In this document: positions 52,992 to 60,906 of the stretch, in pieces | Layout of the letters: the number at the start of each line of letters is the position of its first letter | How positions within the stretch are numbered: the stretch's first letter is position 1 | DNA from: Haliscomenobacter sp040403615 | GTDB lineage: Bacteria; Bacteroidota; Bacteroidia; Chitinophagales; Saprospiraceae | Direction of reading: 5' to 3' | NCBI RefSeq assembly: GCF_040403615.1 | Contig: NZ_JBBAKG010000014.1 | Coordinates: 24,777-88,776 of the forward strand | DNA length: 64,000 bases | The notes under the pieces: model-generated | The model's input: only the letters and a program-made list of their open reading frames with translations | The model's database searches: none | What the model was told of the DNA's origin: nothing | Program-made: the position numbers and the translations under genes

Positions 52992-53146
52992 GGTCGCCCC
53001 TACGTGGGCGACCCTATCTGGCCATGTCAGGGCGACCCTATCTGGCCATGTCAGGGTGACCCTACTGGCCATGTCAGGGTGACCCTATCTGGCCATGTCA
53101 GGGTGACCCTACTGGCCATGTCAGGGCGACCACATAGGGTCGCCCT
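52989..53146. repeat. Tandem array of alternating 24/23-bp units flanked by hairpins
   Basis: GGCCATGTCAGG starts at 53020, 53044, 53067, 53091 and 53114, giving spacings 24, 23, 24, 23, so the higher-order unit is 47 bp. Each unit also holds an AGGG(T/C)GACCCT palindrome. Left border: TAGGGTCGCCC (52989-52999) with GGGCGACCCTA (53006-53016). Right border: AGGGCGACC (53123-53131) with GGTCGCCCT (53138-53146). The array lies between convergent genes and overlaps the OmpA stop codon. Confidence 0.85.
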
Positions 53147-53154
53147 TACAGGTA

Positions 53155-53649
53155 TTATCCGTTTTTCTTCGCTTCTTTGGCGGCCTTTTCTTTCGCCTTC
53201 ATTTCGGCCTCTTTGGCTTTTGCTGCTTCTCGTTTTAGGTCTTCTTTTTCTCTGGCTGCATCTTCTTTGGCATCCAAAGCATCTTTTTTAGCCTTTTCCT
53301 TAGCCTTAGTTGCATCTTTTTTGGCTTTATCCTTAGCCTTAGTTGCTTCTTTTTTGGCTTTCTCTTTGTCCTTGGCGGCGTCAGCTTTGGCTTTAGCCGC
53401 ATCTTTAGCGGCATCTGCTTTGGCTTTAGCGGCAGCATCTTTCTCTTTTTGCGCAGCTTTGGCCGCGTCCTCTTTCTCCTCTGCAGCTAGCTTTGCAGCT
53501 TCTTCTTTTTCTTTCAGCGCGTCTTTTTTGGCTTCAGCCGCTTCTTTGGCCGCCTCTTTTTTCTCTTTTTCGCTCATACCACTCTGGGCATTGGCTTGGA
53601 ATTGGAATGCAGCAAAACAAAGCATTAAGAGCAATAAAATCTTTTTCAT
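53155..53649 (-). CDS. Secreted Lys/Ala/Glu-rich helical protein
   Basis: The 164-residue protein has a signal peptide (MKKILLLLMLCFAAF, cleavage near ANAQ) and then about 140 residues made almost only of Ala, Lys, Glu and Asp (AAKAKADAAKDKEKAKKEA), predicted as one long charged helix or coiled coil. No domain known. Long open frames on the other strand here are composition shadows. A solo copy of the element end with a -7 box lies upstream. Confidence 0.75.
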   Translation of the reverse strand: MKKILLLLMLCFAAFQFQANAQSGMSEKEKKEAAKEAAEAKKDALKEKEEAAKLAAEEKEDAAKAAQKEKDAAAKAKADAAKDAAKAKADAAKDKEKAKKEATKAKDKAKKDATKAKEKAKKDALDAKEDAAREKEDLKREAAKAKEAEMKAKEKAAKEAKKNG

Positions 53650-53742
53650 CACTTGATAGTTTACGGTTAAAAGGATGCAAATTCGCGAGTGAAATATAGA
53701 AATTATTCGCAAATAAGCGATTGAGATTTATTAGTAGTGGGG

Positions 53743-53770
53743 CAAAAATATTTTGGCGAAAAACGAACAA
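53743..53770 (-). promoter_or_regulatory. Promoter in solo element end (TTG-N17-TATTTTTG)
   Basis: On the minus strand TATTTTTG (53750-53743) continues as CCCCACTACTAA, the same end sequence as the 117-bp element, with TTG 17 bp upstream. It faces the Lys/Ala-rich gene, with a leader of about 90 nt. Confidence 0.55.
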
Positions 53771-53774
53771 CGGC

Positions 53775-55214
53775 CTATTTCGGGTAAGTCTGAACGATTT
53801 GTTTGCTAAATGCAAGCAATTCAGCCTCCTTTAGTTTACCTGCCATCAATTGAAGTCCTACTGGTAAGCCAGACTCATGCGTTCCTACCGGAAAGGCGAT
53901 CCCTGGGATGCCCACCATATTGGCCTGCACCGTAAAAATATCTGCCAGGTACATGGCCACTGGATCTTCCAGTGACTCCCCCAGGTTCCAGGCAGGAGTA
54001 GGAGCGGCGGGCATCAGCAGAAAATCATATGCTGCAAAAATGGCTTCGGTTTGTTCGGCAATGAGGCGGCGCACTTTCTGGGCTTTGGTATAATAGGCAT
54101 CGTAATAGCCAGAGCTGAGTACAAATGCCCCCAGCATGATGCGGCGTTTTACTTCGGTACCAAAACCTTCCGAGCGCGATTTTTTGTAGGTTTCTTCCAA
54201 ACTTTTGGTATTTGGGCTGCGGTAACCAAACCGAATCCCATCGTAACGCGAAAGATTGGACGAAGCTTCCGCTGTAGTCAGTACATAATAAGCAGGAATG
54301 ATGTAATCGAGGTAATCAAATTGAACGGGCTCTACGGTATGCCCCTGGGCCTTGAGCCACTCAATCATGCGCAAGCAATGTGCCTGGATGCCGGGATCAA
54401 TACTGGGATGGTTGACAGCGGTATCAAAATAGGCCACTTTTACCGGGCCTTTAAAATCCAGCAGTTGGCTATATGCAGGCACGTCACCTTGGGTAGTTGT
54501 GCCGTCAAAATCATCTTTGCCCGCTATGATCTCAAGGGTTAGCGCGATGTCTTCTACGCTGTTGGCCAAAATTCCGATCTGATCGAAAGAAGAGCCATAA
54601 GCCAGTAAGCCATGTCGTGAAATCCGGCCATAGGTAGGTTTCATGCCAATTACGCCACACAAGGCAGCAGGTTGGCGCACTGAACCTCCGGTGTCCGAAC
54701 CCAATGCCAGAAGGCAGGTGTCGGCCTGTACCGAAACCGCTGAACCACCCGAAGAACCGCCAGGAACTTTGGTAGGGTCGGCGGCATTCCGCACCGGGCC
54801 ATAGTAAGACGTTTCATTGGTAGAGCCCATTGCAAACTCATCACAGTTTGTACGGCCAATGATTATCGCGTCTTCAGCCAGCAAACGCTCCACCGCAGTT
54901 GCCGAGAAAAGAGACTGAAAACCCTCCAAAATTTTGGAACCACCCGTAACCGTATGCCCTTGGTAACAAATTACGTCTTTAATGGACACCACTGCTCCAA
55001 ACAAACGCCCGACCTGCTCGGGGTTTTCGCGGTATTTTTGCTCCAGCTCCGCTGCTTTCGCCAGTGCTTCTTCGGCGAACACTTCTACGTAGATATTCAG
55101 TGCCTGGTTTTCATAGATCTTTTCGAGGTAGTAGTCTACGACTTCTACCAAAGTGATCTCACCATGCTGGATGGCCTGTTGAAGCTGGGAAAGCGTTGAA
55201 AAGCGCGGTATCAT
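53775..55214 (-). CDS. gatA: Asp/Glu-tRNA amidotransferase subunit A
   Basis: The 479-residue amidase catalyses the glutaminase step that supplies ammonia for Asn-tRNA/Gln-tRNA formation. It carries the amidase signature GGSSGGSAVSVQADTCLLAL with the Ser-cisSer pair, GSDTGGSVRQPAALCG, and catalytic Lys in VSIKDVICY. No gatB or gatC is adjacent. A TACTTTTG -7-like box is at 55240-55247 on the minus strand. Confidence 0.93.
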   Translation of the reverse strand: MIPRFSTLSQLQQAIQHGEITLVEVVDYYLEKIYENQALNIYVEVFAEEALAKAAELEQKYRENPEQVGRLFGAVVSIKDVICYQGHTVTGGSKILEGFQSLFSATAVERLLAEDAIIIGRTNCDEFAMGSTNETSYYGPVRNAADPTKVPGGSSGGSAVSVQADTCLLALGSDTGGSVRQPAALCGVIGMKPTYGRISRHGLLAYGSSFDQIGILANSVEDIALTLEIIAGKDDFDGTTTQGDVPAYSQLLDFKGPVKVAYFDTAVNHPSIDPGIQAHCLRMIEWLKAQGHTVEPVQFDYLDYIIPAYYVLTTAEASSNLSRYDGIRFGYRSPNTKSLEETYKKSRSEGFGTEVKRRIMLGAFVLSSGYYDAYYTKAQKVRRLIAEQTEAIFAAYDFLLMPAAPTPAWNLGESLEDPVAMYLADIFTVQANMVGIPGIAFPVGTHESGLPVGLQLMAGKLKEAELLAFSKQIVQTYPK

Positions 55215-55239
55215 TGAGTCAAAAGTTGGTTTAGGGAGG

Positions 55240-55247
55240 CAAAAGTA
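55240..55247 (-). promoter_or_regulatory. Putative gatA -7 box TACTTTTG
   Basis: An exact TAnnTTTG match on the minus strand 26 bp before the gatA ATG. No clear -33 element. Confidence 0.4.
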
Positions 55248-55307
55248 CCCGTTTTTTGGGGATTATGGTAAGAATCTCGGCGTTTCAACAGCCTTCATCG
55301 CTTTTCA

Positions 55308-55340
55308 TTTGCACATTACCACATTTTTGCTATATATTTG
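55308..55340 (+). promoter_or_regulatory. Promoter TTTG-N21-TATATTTG for greA
   Basis: TTTG at 55308-55311, a 21-bp spacer and TATATTTG at 55333-55340 fit the Bacteroides-type consensus closely. The expected start point is about 55345-55347, immediately before the hairpin below. Confidence 0.72.
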
Positions 55341-55350
55341 CCGAAAGGAA

Positions 55351-55395
55351 ACAAGAACGTTTTCATCCGACCGGATGGAAGCGTTCTTGTTTTTT
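55351..55395 (+). terminator. Leader terminator (attenuator-like) upstream of greA
   Basis: ACAAGAACG-TTTT-CATCC (55351-55368) pairs with GGATG-GAAG-CGTTCTTGT (55373-55390), giving an ~18-bp stem with a GACC loop, followed by TTTTTT. No gene precedes it, so it would terminate transcripts within about 50 nt of the promoter, 220 bp before greA. Such a terminator defines a short RNA like the E. coli GraL leader RNA. Confidence 0.82.
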
Positions 55396-55616
55396 CTAAT
55401 GCAAGAACCTGCCAAAGTTAGGTGCTATGCAATTCCCCAGCGGTTTAACAGCAAGCGACTGTAGCAACTCAAAAAGACACAGTTACAGTTTAAAACCCAC
55501 CTAAATATTGTAGTCCAAGTTGCAATTTTTCCATTTCAACAAGGATGAAAATTTAAATTCGGTCGGCAGGTAGCCCGGCTGGGGAAGGAGATTAATCATT
55601 GGAAAATTTATGCATT
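55396..55616 (+). other. Unassigned 220-bp greA leader
   Basis: This segment between the leader terminator and the greA start codon has no ORF of note. It holds G-rich GGCAGGTAGCCCGGCTGGGG near the end, then GGGGAAGGAG. I see no match to a riboswitch class I know. With 55215-55350 it forms a 402-bp gap between gatA and greA. Confidence 0.4.
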
Positions 55617-56087
55617 ATGGTAATCAACTATTTAACTCGGGAAGGATTTGAAAGATTGACGGGAGAACTGGATGACATGAAAACCCGTGGCCGTAATGAG
55701 GCAGCTCGTGCCATTGCAGAAGCCCGTGAAAAAGGAGACCTTTCTGAAAACGCCGAATACGATGCGGCCAAAGAAGCACAAGGCTTGTTGGAACTGCGCA
55801 TCAACGATTTGGAGAAACAACTGGCGAATGCCCGCATTTTGGATGCAAGTGACGTGGATACATCAAAGGTTACGGTTTTGTCGAAGGTAACCATCATGAA
55901 TACAAAAAACAAAGCCAAAATCACTTACCAATTGGTATCTGAAGCAGAAGCAGACCTCAAAACCAAAAAAGTATCGGTTAGCTCTCCCATGGGGAAGGGT
56001 CTGTTGGGTAAAATCATCGGAGAAACTGCAACAGTAATAACCCCCAATGGTGAAATGCAGTTTGAAATCGTTGATATCACCATTTAA
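55617..56087 (+). CDS. greA: Transcription elongation factor GreA
   Basis: The 156-residue protein has the N-terminal coiled coil (about 10-75; RNEAARAIAEAREKGDLSEN, ENAEYDAAKEAQG, the DxxE-type tip acidic residues) and C-terminal FKBP-like domain (SKVTIMN, SSPMGKGLLGKIIGETATV, FEIVDITI). GreA stimulates cleavage of backtracked RNA by RNA polymerase. A long leader with a promoter-proximal terminator precedes it. The ATG at 55617 is preferred over the in-frame TTG at 55599. Confidence 0.95.
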   Translation: MVINYLTREGFERLTGELDDMKTRGRNEAARAIAEAREKGDLSENAEYDAAKEAQGLLELRINDLEKQLANARILDASDVDTSKVTVLSKVTIMNTKNKAKITYQLVSEAEADLKTKKVSVSSPMGKGLLGKIIGETATVITPNGEMQFEIVDITI

Positions 56088-56093
56088 TTTGCT

Positions 56094-56135
56094 GTAGTGC
56101 TGATTTGACAATGCACCTCATCAAATCAGTACTAC
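56094..56135. repeat. 15-bp stem hairpin between greA and the HIT gene
   Basis: GTAGTGCTGATTTGA (56094-56108) pairs with TCAAATCAGTACTAC (56121-56135), one G-U pair. It lies just after greA and lacks a U tract; ATCAAATCAGCAC continues the motif. Confidence 0.6.
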
Positions 56136-56162
56136 AACAAATCATCAAATCAGCACCTCAAC

Positions 56163-56561
56163 ATGGCATCCATCTTTACCCGCATTGTCAATGGCGAAAT
56201 TCCTTGCCACAAAATAGCAGAAACAGCTGATTACTTTGCCTTTTTGGACATTCGTCCAATGGCCAAAGGGCATACCTTGGTTATTCCCAAAAAGGAAGTA
56301 GATTATATTTTTGACCTGGAAGACGAAGAACTGACGGGCTTGCATTTGTTTGCCAAAAAAGTAGCCAAAGCATTAGAATCCGTTGTGCCCTGCAAACGCA
56401 TCGGGATGGCGGTTATTGGCATCGAGGTGCCACATGTACACATCCACCTTATCCCACTCAATAGCTTGCAAGACATCACTTTTACCAAAGCTCCGGTAGA
56501 AGTTAGTCCCGCAGAAATGGCAGAAATTGCTGCCGAAGTAGCCAAAGTGCTAATGGGTTGA
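56163..56561 (+). CDS. HIT-family nucleotide hydrolase
   Basis: The 132-residue protein has the HIT domain with IFTRIVNGEIPCHKI, FAFLDIRPMAKGHTLVIPK and the HxHxHx motif HVHIHLIP. Members hydrolyse AMP from adenylated substrates. It follows greA on the same strand by 75 bp. A hairpin at 56560-56593 follows. Confidence 0.94.
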   Translation: MASIFTRIVNGEIPCHKIAETADYFAFLDIRPMAKGHTLVIPKKEVDYIFDLEDEELTGLHLFAKKVAKALESVVPCKRIGMAVIGIEVPHVHIHLIPLNSLQDITFTKAPVEVSPAEMAEIAAEVAKVLMG

Positions 56562-56593
56562 TGTGCTGATGTGAATTATCACACCAGCACATC
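56560..56593. terminator. Hairpin between HIT and ricT
   Basis: GATGTGCTG (56560-56568) pairs with CAGCACATC (56585-56593), with inner GTG/CAC. It overlaps the HIT stop codon and separates it from the convergent ricT gene. No strong U tract. Confidence 0.55.
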
Positions 56594-56596
56594 CAA

Positions 56597-58201
56597 TTAT
56601 CTCCTCCGCTTGTTGCGGTTGTTTTTCCGTCTACGGTTGTCGCCTCCACCTTGAGTTGGATTGTCACTTGTACCCGTTGCATCGTTGTTTACAACTGGTG
56701 GACCATCTGGATTATCGGGCTTTGGGCGATTTTGTGGCTCTCTAGGTGGCTGTGGTGGACGAGGATTAGGGTTCGGACGCCCTGGGTTGTTTCCTCCACT
56801 ATTGTTTCCACCACCATTGTTTCCTCCACCACGATTGTTTGGATCATTTGGCCTTGGCGCTTGAGGGTTGTTCCCTTTGGGCGCTTGAGGATTGGGATTG
56901 TCGTTGCTCCGAGGTTGCTGTTGGTTGCCACGTTGTCCGTCTGGACGGCGATTTTCAGGTCTGCCTTGTCCTTGTCCAGGGTTTGGCCCACCGGGAGGTT
57001 TGGGACGGGGATCATTCCGATTTTCATTGCGGGGTTCATTCCGGTTTTGTCCATCGCCTTCTCCGCCACGATCCTGTGGTCTTTTCTTTTTCTTCTTCTT
57101 GCGGCGTTTTTTGTCGTCGGGTAATTCAATATCTCCCGTAACATCCACAAATCCATCCTCTTCGGGTACAAAATTAGTGGTAGCTGCAACATCAAACTCG
57201 TCCGGTTTTTCACCGCGTCCGTTCATTTCCTGAATTTCCTTGACTTTGCTCAAATCAAGCGGATAAACCGTGCCGCGACCCCGTTCGTGATCGTAGACAT
57301 AGAAAAGCAGTTTTTTGAAAATATCCGTTTTGATCAGGGTAGCTGTACCTTTTTTGGTTGTTAAACGATCAGCTCCACTCGGAAAATCAGCCAAGGCATC
57401 CAAGTAAGTGTCCAATTCATAGTTCAAACAACATTTCAGTCGACCGCATTGACCCGACAATTTCACCTGATTGATGGCCAGGTTTTGGTAGCGGGCTGCA
57501 GCTGTAGACACCGATTTGAAGTCGGTGAGCCAGGTAGAGCAGCACAATTCACGGCCACAAGATCCGATGCCGCCGATGATGGCCGATTCCTGCCGCGCTC
57601 CGATCTGCCGCATTTCAATTTTTACCCGAAATTCTTTGGCGTAATGCCGAATCAACTCCCGGAAATCCACCCGCCCATCGGCGGTATAATAGAAGGTGGC
57701 TTTGCGCTTATCGCCCTGGTACTCTACGTCGCCAACTTTCATATCCAAACCCAGGGTACGGGCAATGGCGCGTGCTCTGACCATGGTGGGCTGTTCCGCT
57801 TCGCGGGCTTCTTCAAGTCGTTCGAGGTCGCGCTCGTTGGCCCGGCGCAATACAAAATTAGTGATTGAGCGCTCGTCAACCCGGCGGCGTTTCATTTGCA
57901 GGCGCACCAGTTCTCCAGAGAGACTCACTTTGCCAACGTCGTATCCATTGCCTGTTTCGGCCACTACCGTATCTCCCGTAACGACGCGTACCTGATCGGC
58001 CACGCGATAAAACTGTTTGCGAACCCCGTTTTTAAAACTCAGTTCAACGATATTAAGCGGATCGATATCGATAATATCCAGACTGGACAACCAGTCATAA
58101 GTATTGAGGCGGTTGCAACCACCTGTTGCGCATCCCCCGTTACTGTTGCAACCTTTGGTTCCGCTGCTGGTTCCACAACTTGTACAACCTAAACATCCCA
58201 T
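56597..58201 (-). CDS. ricT: PSP1-domain RicT-family protein with long disordered tail
   Basis: The 534-residue protein has a Cys-rich N-terminus (C3, C6, C9 and more up to GGCATGGC), the PSP1/RicT core (about 45-310; SLDIIDIDPLNIVELSFKNG, GRELCCSTWLTDFK, GQCGRLKCCLNYEL) and a ~160-residue basic tail rich in Asn, Pro, Gly and Arg. In Bacillus, RicT (YaaT) acts with RicA and RicF in an Fe-S-containing RNA-maturation complex. The gene follows holB, as in Firmicutes, with a 13-bp overlap. The tail is far longer than in Firmicutes RicT and suggests RNA binding. Confidence 0.9.
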   Translation of the reverse strand: MGCLGCTSCGTSSGTKGCNSNGGCATGGCNRLNTYDWLSSLDIIDIDPLNIVELSFKNGVRKQFYRVADQVRVVTGDTVVAETGNGYDVGKVSLSGELVRLQMKRRRVDERSITNFVLRRANERDLERLEEAREAEQPTMVRARAIARTLGLDMKVGDVEYQGDKRKATFYYTADGRVDFRELIRHYAKEFRVKIEMRQIGARQESAIIGGIGSCGRELCCSTWLTDFKSVSTAAARYQNLAINQVKLSGQCGRLKCCLNYELDTYLDALADFPSGADRLTTKKGTATLIKTDIFKKLLFYVYDHERGRGTVYPLDLSKVKEIQEMNGRGEKPDEFDVAATTNFVPEEDGFVDVTGDIELPDDKKRRKKKKKKRPQDRGGEGDGQNRNEPRNENRNDPRPKPPGGPNPGQGQGRPENRRPDGQRGNQQQPRSNDNPNPQAPKGNNPQAPRPNDPNNRGGGNNGGGNNSGGNNPGRPNPNPRPPQPPREPQNRPKPDNPDGPPVVNNDATGTSDNPTQGGGDNRRRKNNRNKRRR

Positions 58202-59301
58202 CGTTTCATCGTTTTATGCAGTTGGATGGAAGCGTCCAAAAATAGAATTTTCGGGTTGGCATTCCTTTCCACGTATTGATAACAATCGTTGAACAAACGT
58301 ACTATTTGTTCAACTTGGTTTATATTCAACACTTTCGCCAGGTTTTGGGCACTGCTCAATTCCTCGGGTTGCAGGCGGGCGTTGGTACTTCCGGTAGCCA
58401 GCATGATGAGAAACTCGCGCATAAAATGCAGCCCATACAGCAAAAAGTGTTTTTGATTTTCACGTCCCAAAGTAGCAAAACTCTCGCTCCACTTGACCAA
58501 ATCTGGGCCGTAACCCTTATAGCATTTGCGCAACCAGTCCAAAAGTAGTCCCGCATCATTGCCCAGTTTATTGGCGGCGATGGTCAGTGCCTCATTGAAA
58601 TTGCCGTTGGCCAAATGGGCAATACTCCAGGCCTTGTCTGGAGTACTTAGCTCGCGTTGCAAGAGTCCATCCACTACATCCTGATCGGTAAGCGCAGGAA
58701 TTTTGACCAATTGACAACGCGAGAGGATCGTATTGAGGATCAATTCGGCATTTTCAGCAATCAAAATGAAGTGGGTATGTGGAGGGGGTTCTTCAATCAA
58801 TTTGAGCAGGCGATTGCCTTCATTGCCCAAGTATTCGGGCAACCACATGATCAGCGTTTTTATGGGCGCTTCATAGGTCTTGAGGCTAAGCTTGCGAATG
58901 ATGTTTTGGCACTCATCCTTGTTGATGTTGCCTTGCTTGTTTTCGGCACCAATGAATTGCAGCCACTGGTTGCTGTCCATGTATGGATTGTCGTGCAGGG
59001 CCTGTCGCCACAGGGGCATAAATTTATCACTGGTGATGCCTGCTCCAACTACCGGAAAAGAAAAATGGACGTCGGGATGAATCAATTTGGAGGTTTTGAT
59101 GCAAGCGGCACAAGCTCCGCAAGAATCGTCATCCGTTCGATTGGTACAGAGCAAATATTGGCTGAGTGCCAAAGTCAAAGTGCGCTTTCCAATGCCGTTG
59201 GAGCCCAGCAACAATAGGGCATGAGGCAAATGGTTTGAACCAACCATGTGCTTCAATGTTCTTATTGTATCTGTTTGTCCTACGATATCCTGAAAACGCA
59301 T
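58189..59301 (-). CDS. holB: DNA polymerase III subunit delta prime
   Basis: The 370-residue clamp-loader subunit has an AAA+ fold: Walker A-like GSNGIGKRTL, the zinc-binding cysteines CGACAACIKT, the Walker B-like region and LLKLIEEPPPHTHFIL plus SRC box LSRCQ. It helps load the beta clamp. It overlaps ricT by 13 bp, giving the conserved holB-ricT pair. Short family; the zinc motif is intact. Confidence 0.92.
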   Translation of the reverse strand: MRFQDIVGQTDTIRTLKHMVGSNHLPHALLLLGSNGIGKRTLTLALSQYLLCTNRTDDDSCGACAACIKTSKLIHPDVHFSFPVVGAGITSDKFMPLWRQALHDNPYMDSNQWLQFIGAENKQGNINKDECQNIIRKLSLKTYEAPIKTLIMWLPEYLGNEGNRLLKLIEEPPPHTHFILIAENAELILNTILSRCQLVKIPALTDQDVVDGLLQRELSTPDKAWSIAHLANGNFNEALTIAANKLGNDAGLLLDWLRKCYKGYGPDLVKWSESFATLGRENQKHFLLYGLHFMREFLIMLATGSTNARLQPEELSSAQNLAKVLNINQVEQIVRLFNDCYQYVERNANPKILFLDASIQLHKTMKRWDV

Positions 59302-59355
59302 ACTGTCTTTTGGGTTAATGTTTTCAGATTTCCGAAAACTACCGCAAAGGAAGGA

Positions 59356-59832
59356 TCATTCACTGATCTGGCTCAGAAGAGAATCTTCGAGCGGATTGAG
59401 TGAGGAAGGAAAAATACCGATGAGTTGGCCTGTTTCGTTGAGCAAGTATTTTTGAAAATTCCACTTTACTTCCGAATCCATAACTCCATTTTCGCTTTTA
59501 TGGGTCAACCAATGGTACAAAGGATGCATTTCGGCTCCTTTGATATGGATTTTTTCAGTCATAGGGAAACTTACCCCATAGCGCATTTTACAAAAATGTG
59601 CAATTTCTGCACTGGAGCCGGGCTCTTGCCCTCCGAAATCGTTGGAGGGCAGCCCTATGACGATCAATTTATCTTTATAAGTTTCGTAGAGCTCCTGCAA
59701 TTGCGCATATTGTGGGGTGTAGCCACATTCTGAGGCTACATTAACCACGAGTATTTTCTTGCCTTTGAAATCAGCGAAATCGATTTTATTCCCCGCGATG
59801 CCTTCAACTTTGAAGCGATGAATTGAATCCAC
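59356..59832 (-). CDS. Glutathione peroxidase-family protein
   Basis: The 158-residue protein has the GPx fold: catalytic Cys36 (VASECGYTPQY), LPSNDFGGQEPG and W124-N125 (VKWNFQKYL). The usual Gln of the FPCNQFG motif is Asp (D65) and the resolving Cys position is Ser, so it is not a typical Cys-GPx with a resolving Cys. It may be a monothiol peroxidase using another reductant. It reads on its own. Confidence 0.88.
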   Translation of the reverse strand: MDSIHRFKVEGIAGNKIDFADFKGKKILVVNVASECGYTPQYAQLQELYETYKDKLIVIGLPSNDFGGQEPGSSAEIAHFCKMRYGVSFPMTEKIHIKGAEMHPLYHWLTHKSENGVMDSEVKWNFQKYLLNETGQLIGIFPSSLNPLEDSLLSQISE

Positions 59833-59974
59833 AGCTTAAAATTTAATCTTTGGCATGAAACACCAAAGAATGAATACTTTTCACTTAACGGTAAAAGTAA
59901 AAAAAAATGTTAAACCGAGAAGGATAACGCCGTATTTTTTGCAGGTCTATGCACTCACAGGTCTGTCAGGATTC

Positions 59975-60715
59975 CTATTTCGGGGTAGATTCTATCTCTT
60001 CCGACTCATCTACGGGCGTTTTAGGTAGTTTTTTGTCCCAGAGTATAGCCGATTCGGCCTGCTCTTCCTTGAACATCCGCACCGCGAAAAAAATACTCAC
60101 CAATAAGGTGACAATGGCCAGGAGCATCAACCAGTCGTAGAATTCCTGAATGATGAAAAAATCATAAAGCCCATGTACCAACACGGCAATGCTCAATCCC
60201 ATCAACAGAAAGCGAATGCGGGTTTTATGGTCGGTTTTGAATTTGGATTTACCTACAAAATACCCCATCATCGTGGCAAACACGGCGTGGGCAGGTACTG
60301 CAGTTAAGCCCCGGAGGGCCGTGGTGGAAATGCCAAATTCCAGGGCGTAAAGGATATTTTCGAGGGTTGCAAAACCCATGCTGATCATCACCGCATAAAT
60401 GATTCCGTCTAGCGGCTCATTAAAGAATGGGCGCAAATAGGGAAACAACACCAAGGCCAAAAACTTAAAAAGCTCTTCGGTAAACGAAACCACCAGAAAG
60501 GAAGTAAAGCACAGCCAGAAAATATTTCCAGGATCATCGATGCCCCAGACATAAAATACTTCCTGAACCCTCATGACAGGAAACGTGATCACCATGCCCA
60601 AGATGAAACAGAGGGTGAGTGGAAGCCACTTCTCTCGTTCGTAGCGATCAGAACGGTAAATAACCCAGGCAATAAGTATAGTGGGAAAGATCGCCAATGC
60701 GAGCTGTATAACCAT
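59975..60715 (-). CDS. PrsW-type membrane protease
   Basis: The 246-residue protein has seven to eight hydrophobic helices and the PrsW motifs: FTEELFKFLAL (Glu-Glu-x3-Lys pattern), FATLENILYAL with Glu, HAVFATMMGYF with His, and VLVHGLYDFFI with His and Asp. PrsW proteases cleave anti-sigma factors in Bacillus; the substrate here is unknown. The ATG at 60715 was chosen; a TTG at 60742 is in frame. It is divergent from the phosphatase gene. Confidence 0.88.
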   Translation of the reverse strand: MVIQLALAIFPTILIAWVIYRSDRYEREKWLPLTLCFILGMVITFPVMRVQEVFYVWGIDDPGNIFWLCFTSFLVVSFTEELFKFLALVLFPYLRPFFNEPLDGIIYAVMISMGFATLENILYALEFGISTTALRGLTAVPAHAVFATMMGYFVGKSKFKTDHKTRIRFLLMGLSIAVLVHGLYDFFIIQEFYDWLMLLAIVTLLVSIFFAVRMFKEEQAESAILWDKKLPKTPVDESEEIESTPK

Positions 60716-60906
60716 TATCAAGGGCGCTTTGGTGGTTAGCAAAAAAGAGACTTACAACTTAATTTGGATATGGCTGGATCTGTAAAGAAGCGATTCAACA
60801 AACTTAGCTACAATAATAACGCCATTTTACAAAAAACGTTTATTTTTCCTTTATCCACGTTATCTTCACCGGGCATTCTTGGATCTTATTTTACTTAATC
60901 CTTTTT

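Noticed and set aside
53020..53131. Tandem array resembling a CRISPR array
   Set aside because: The units are contiguous and nearly identical with no unique spacers, and no cas gene is in the window.
53177..53656. Open frame rich in Ala/Ser/Phe on the plus strand
   Set aside because: It is antisense to the Lys/Ala-rich secreted protein and reflects only its composition.
55396..55616. Possible riboswitch in the greA leader
   Set aside because: I could not match it to a cobalamin, SAM, TPP or other known aptamer; only the upstream terminator is supported.
59975..60715. PrsW as part of the ECF sigma system at 42 kb
   Set aside because: It is 18 kb away with no linking gene; the connection is only a family-level analogy with Bacillus.
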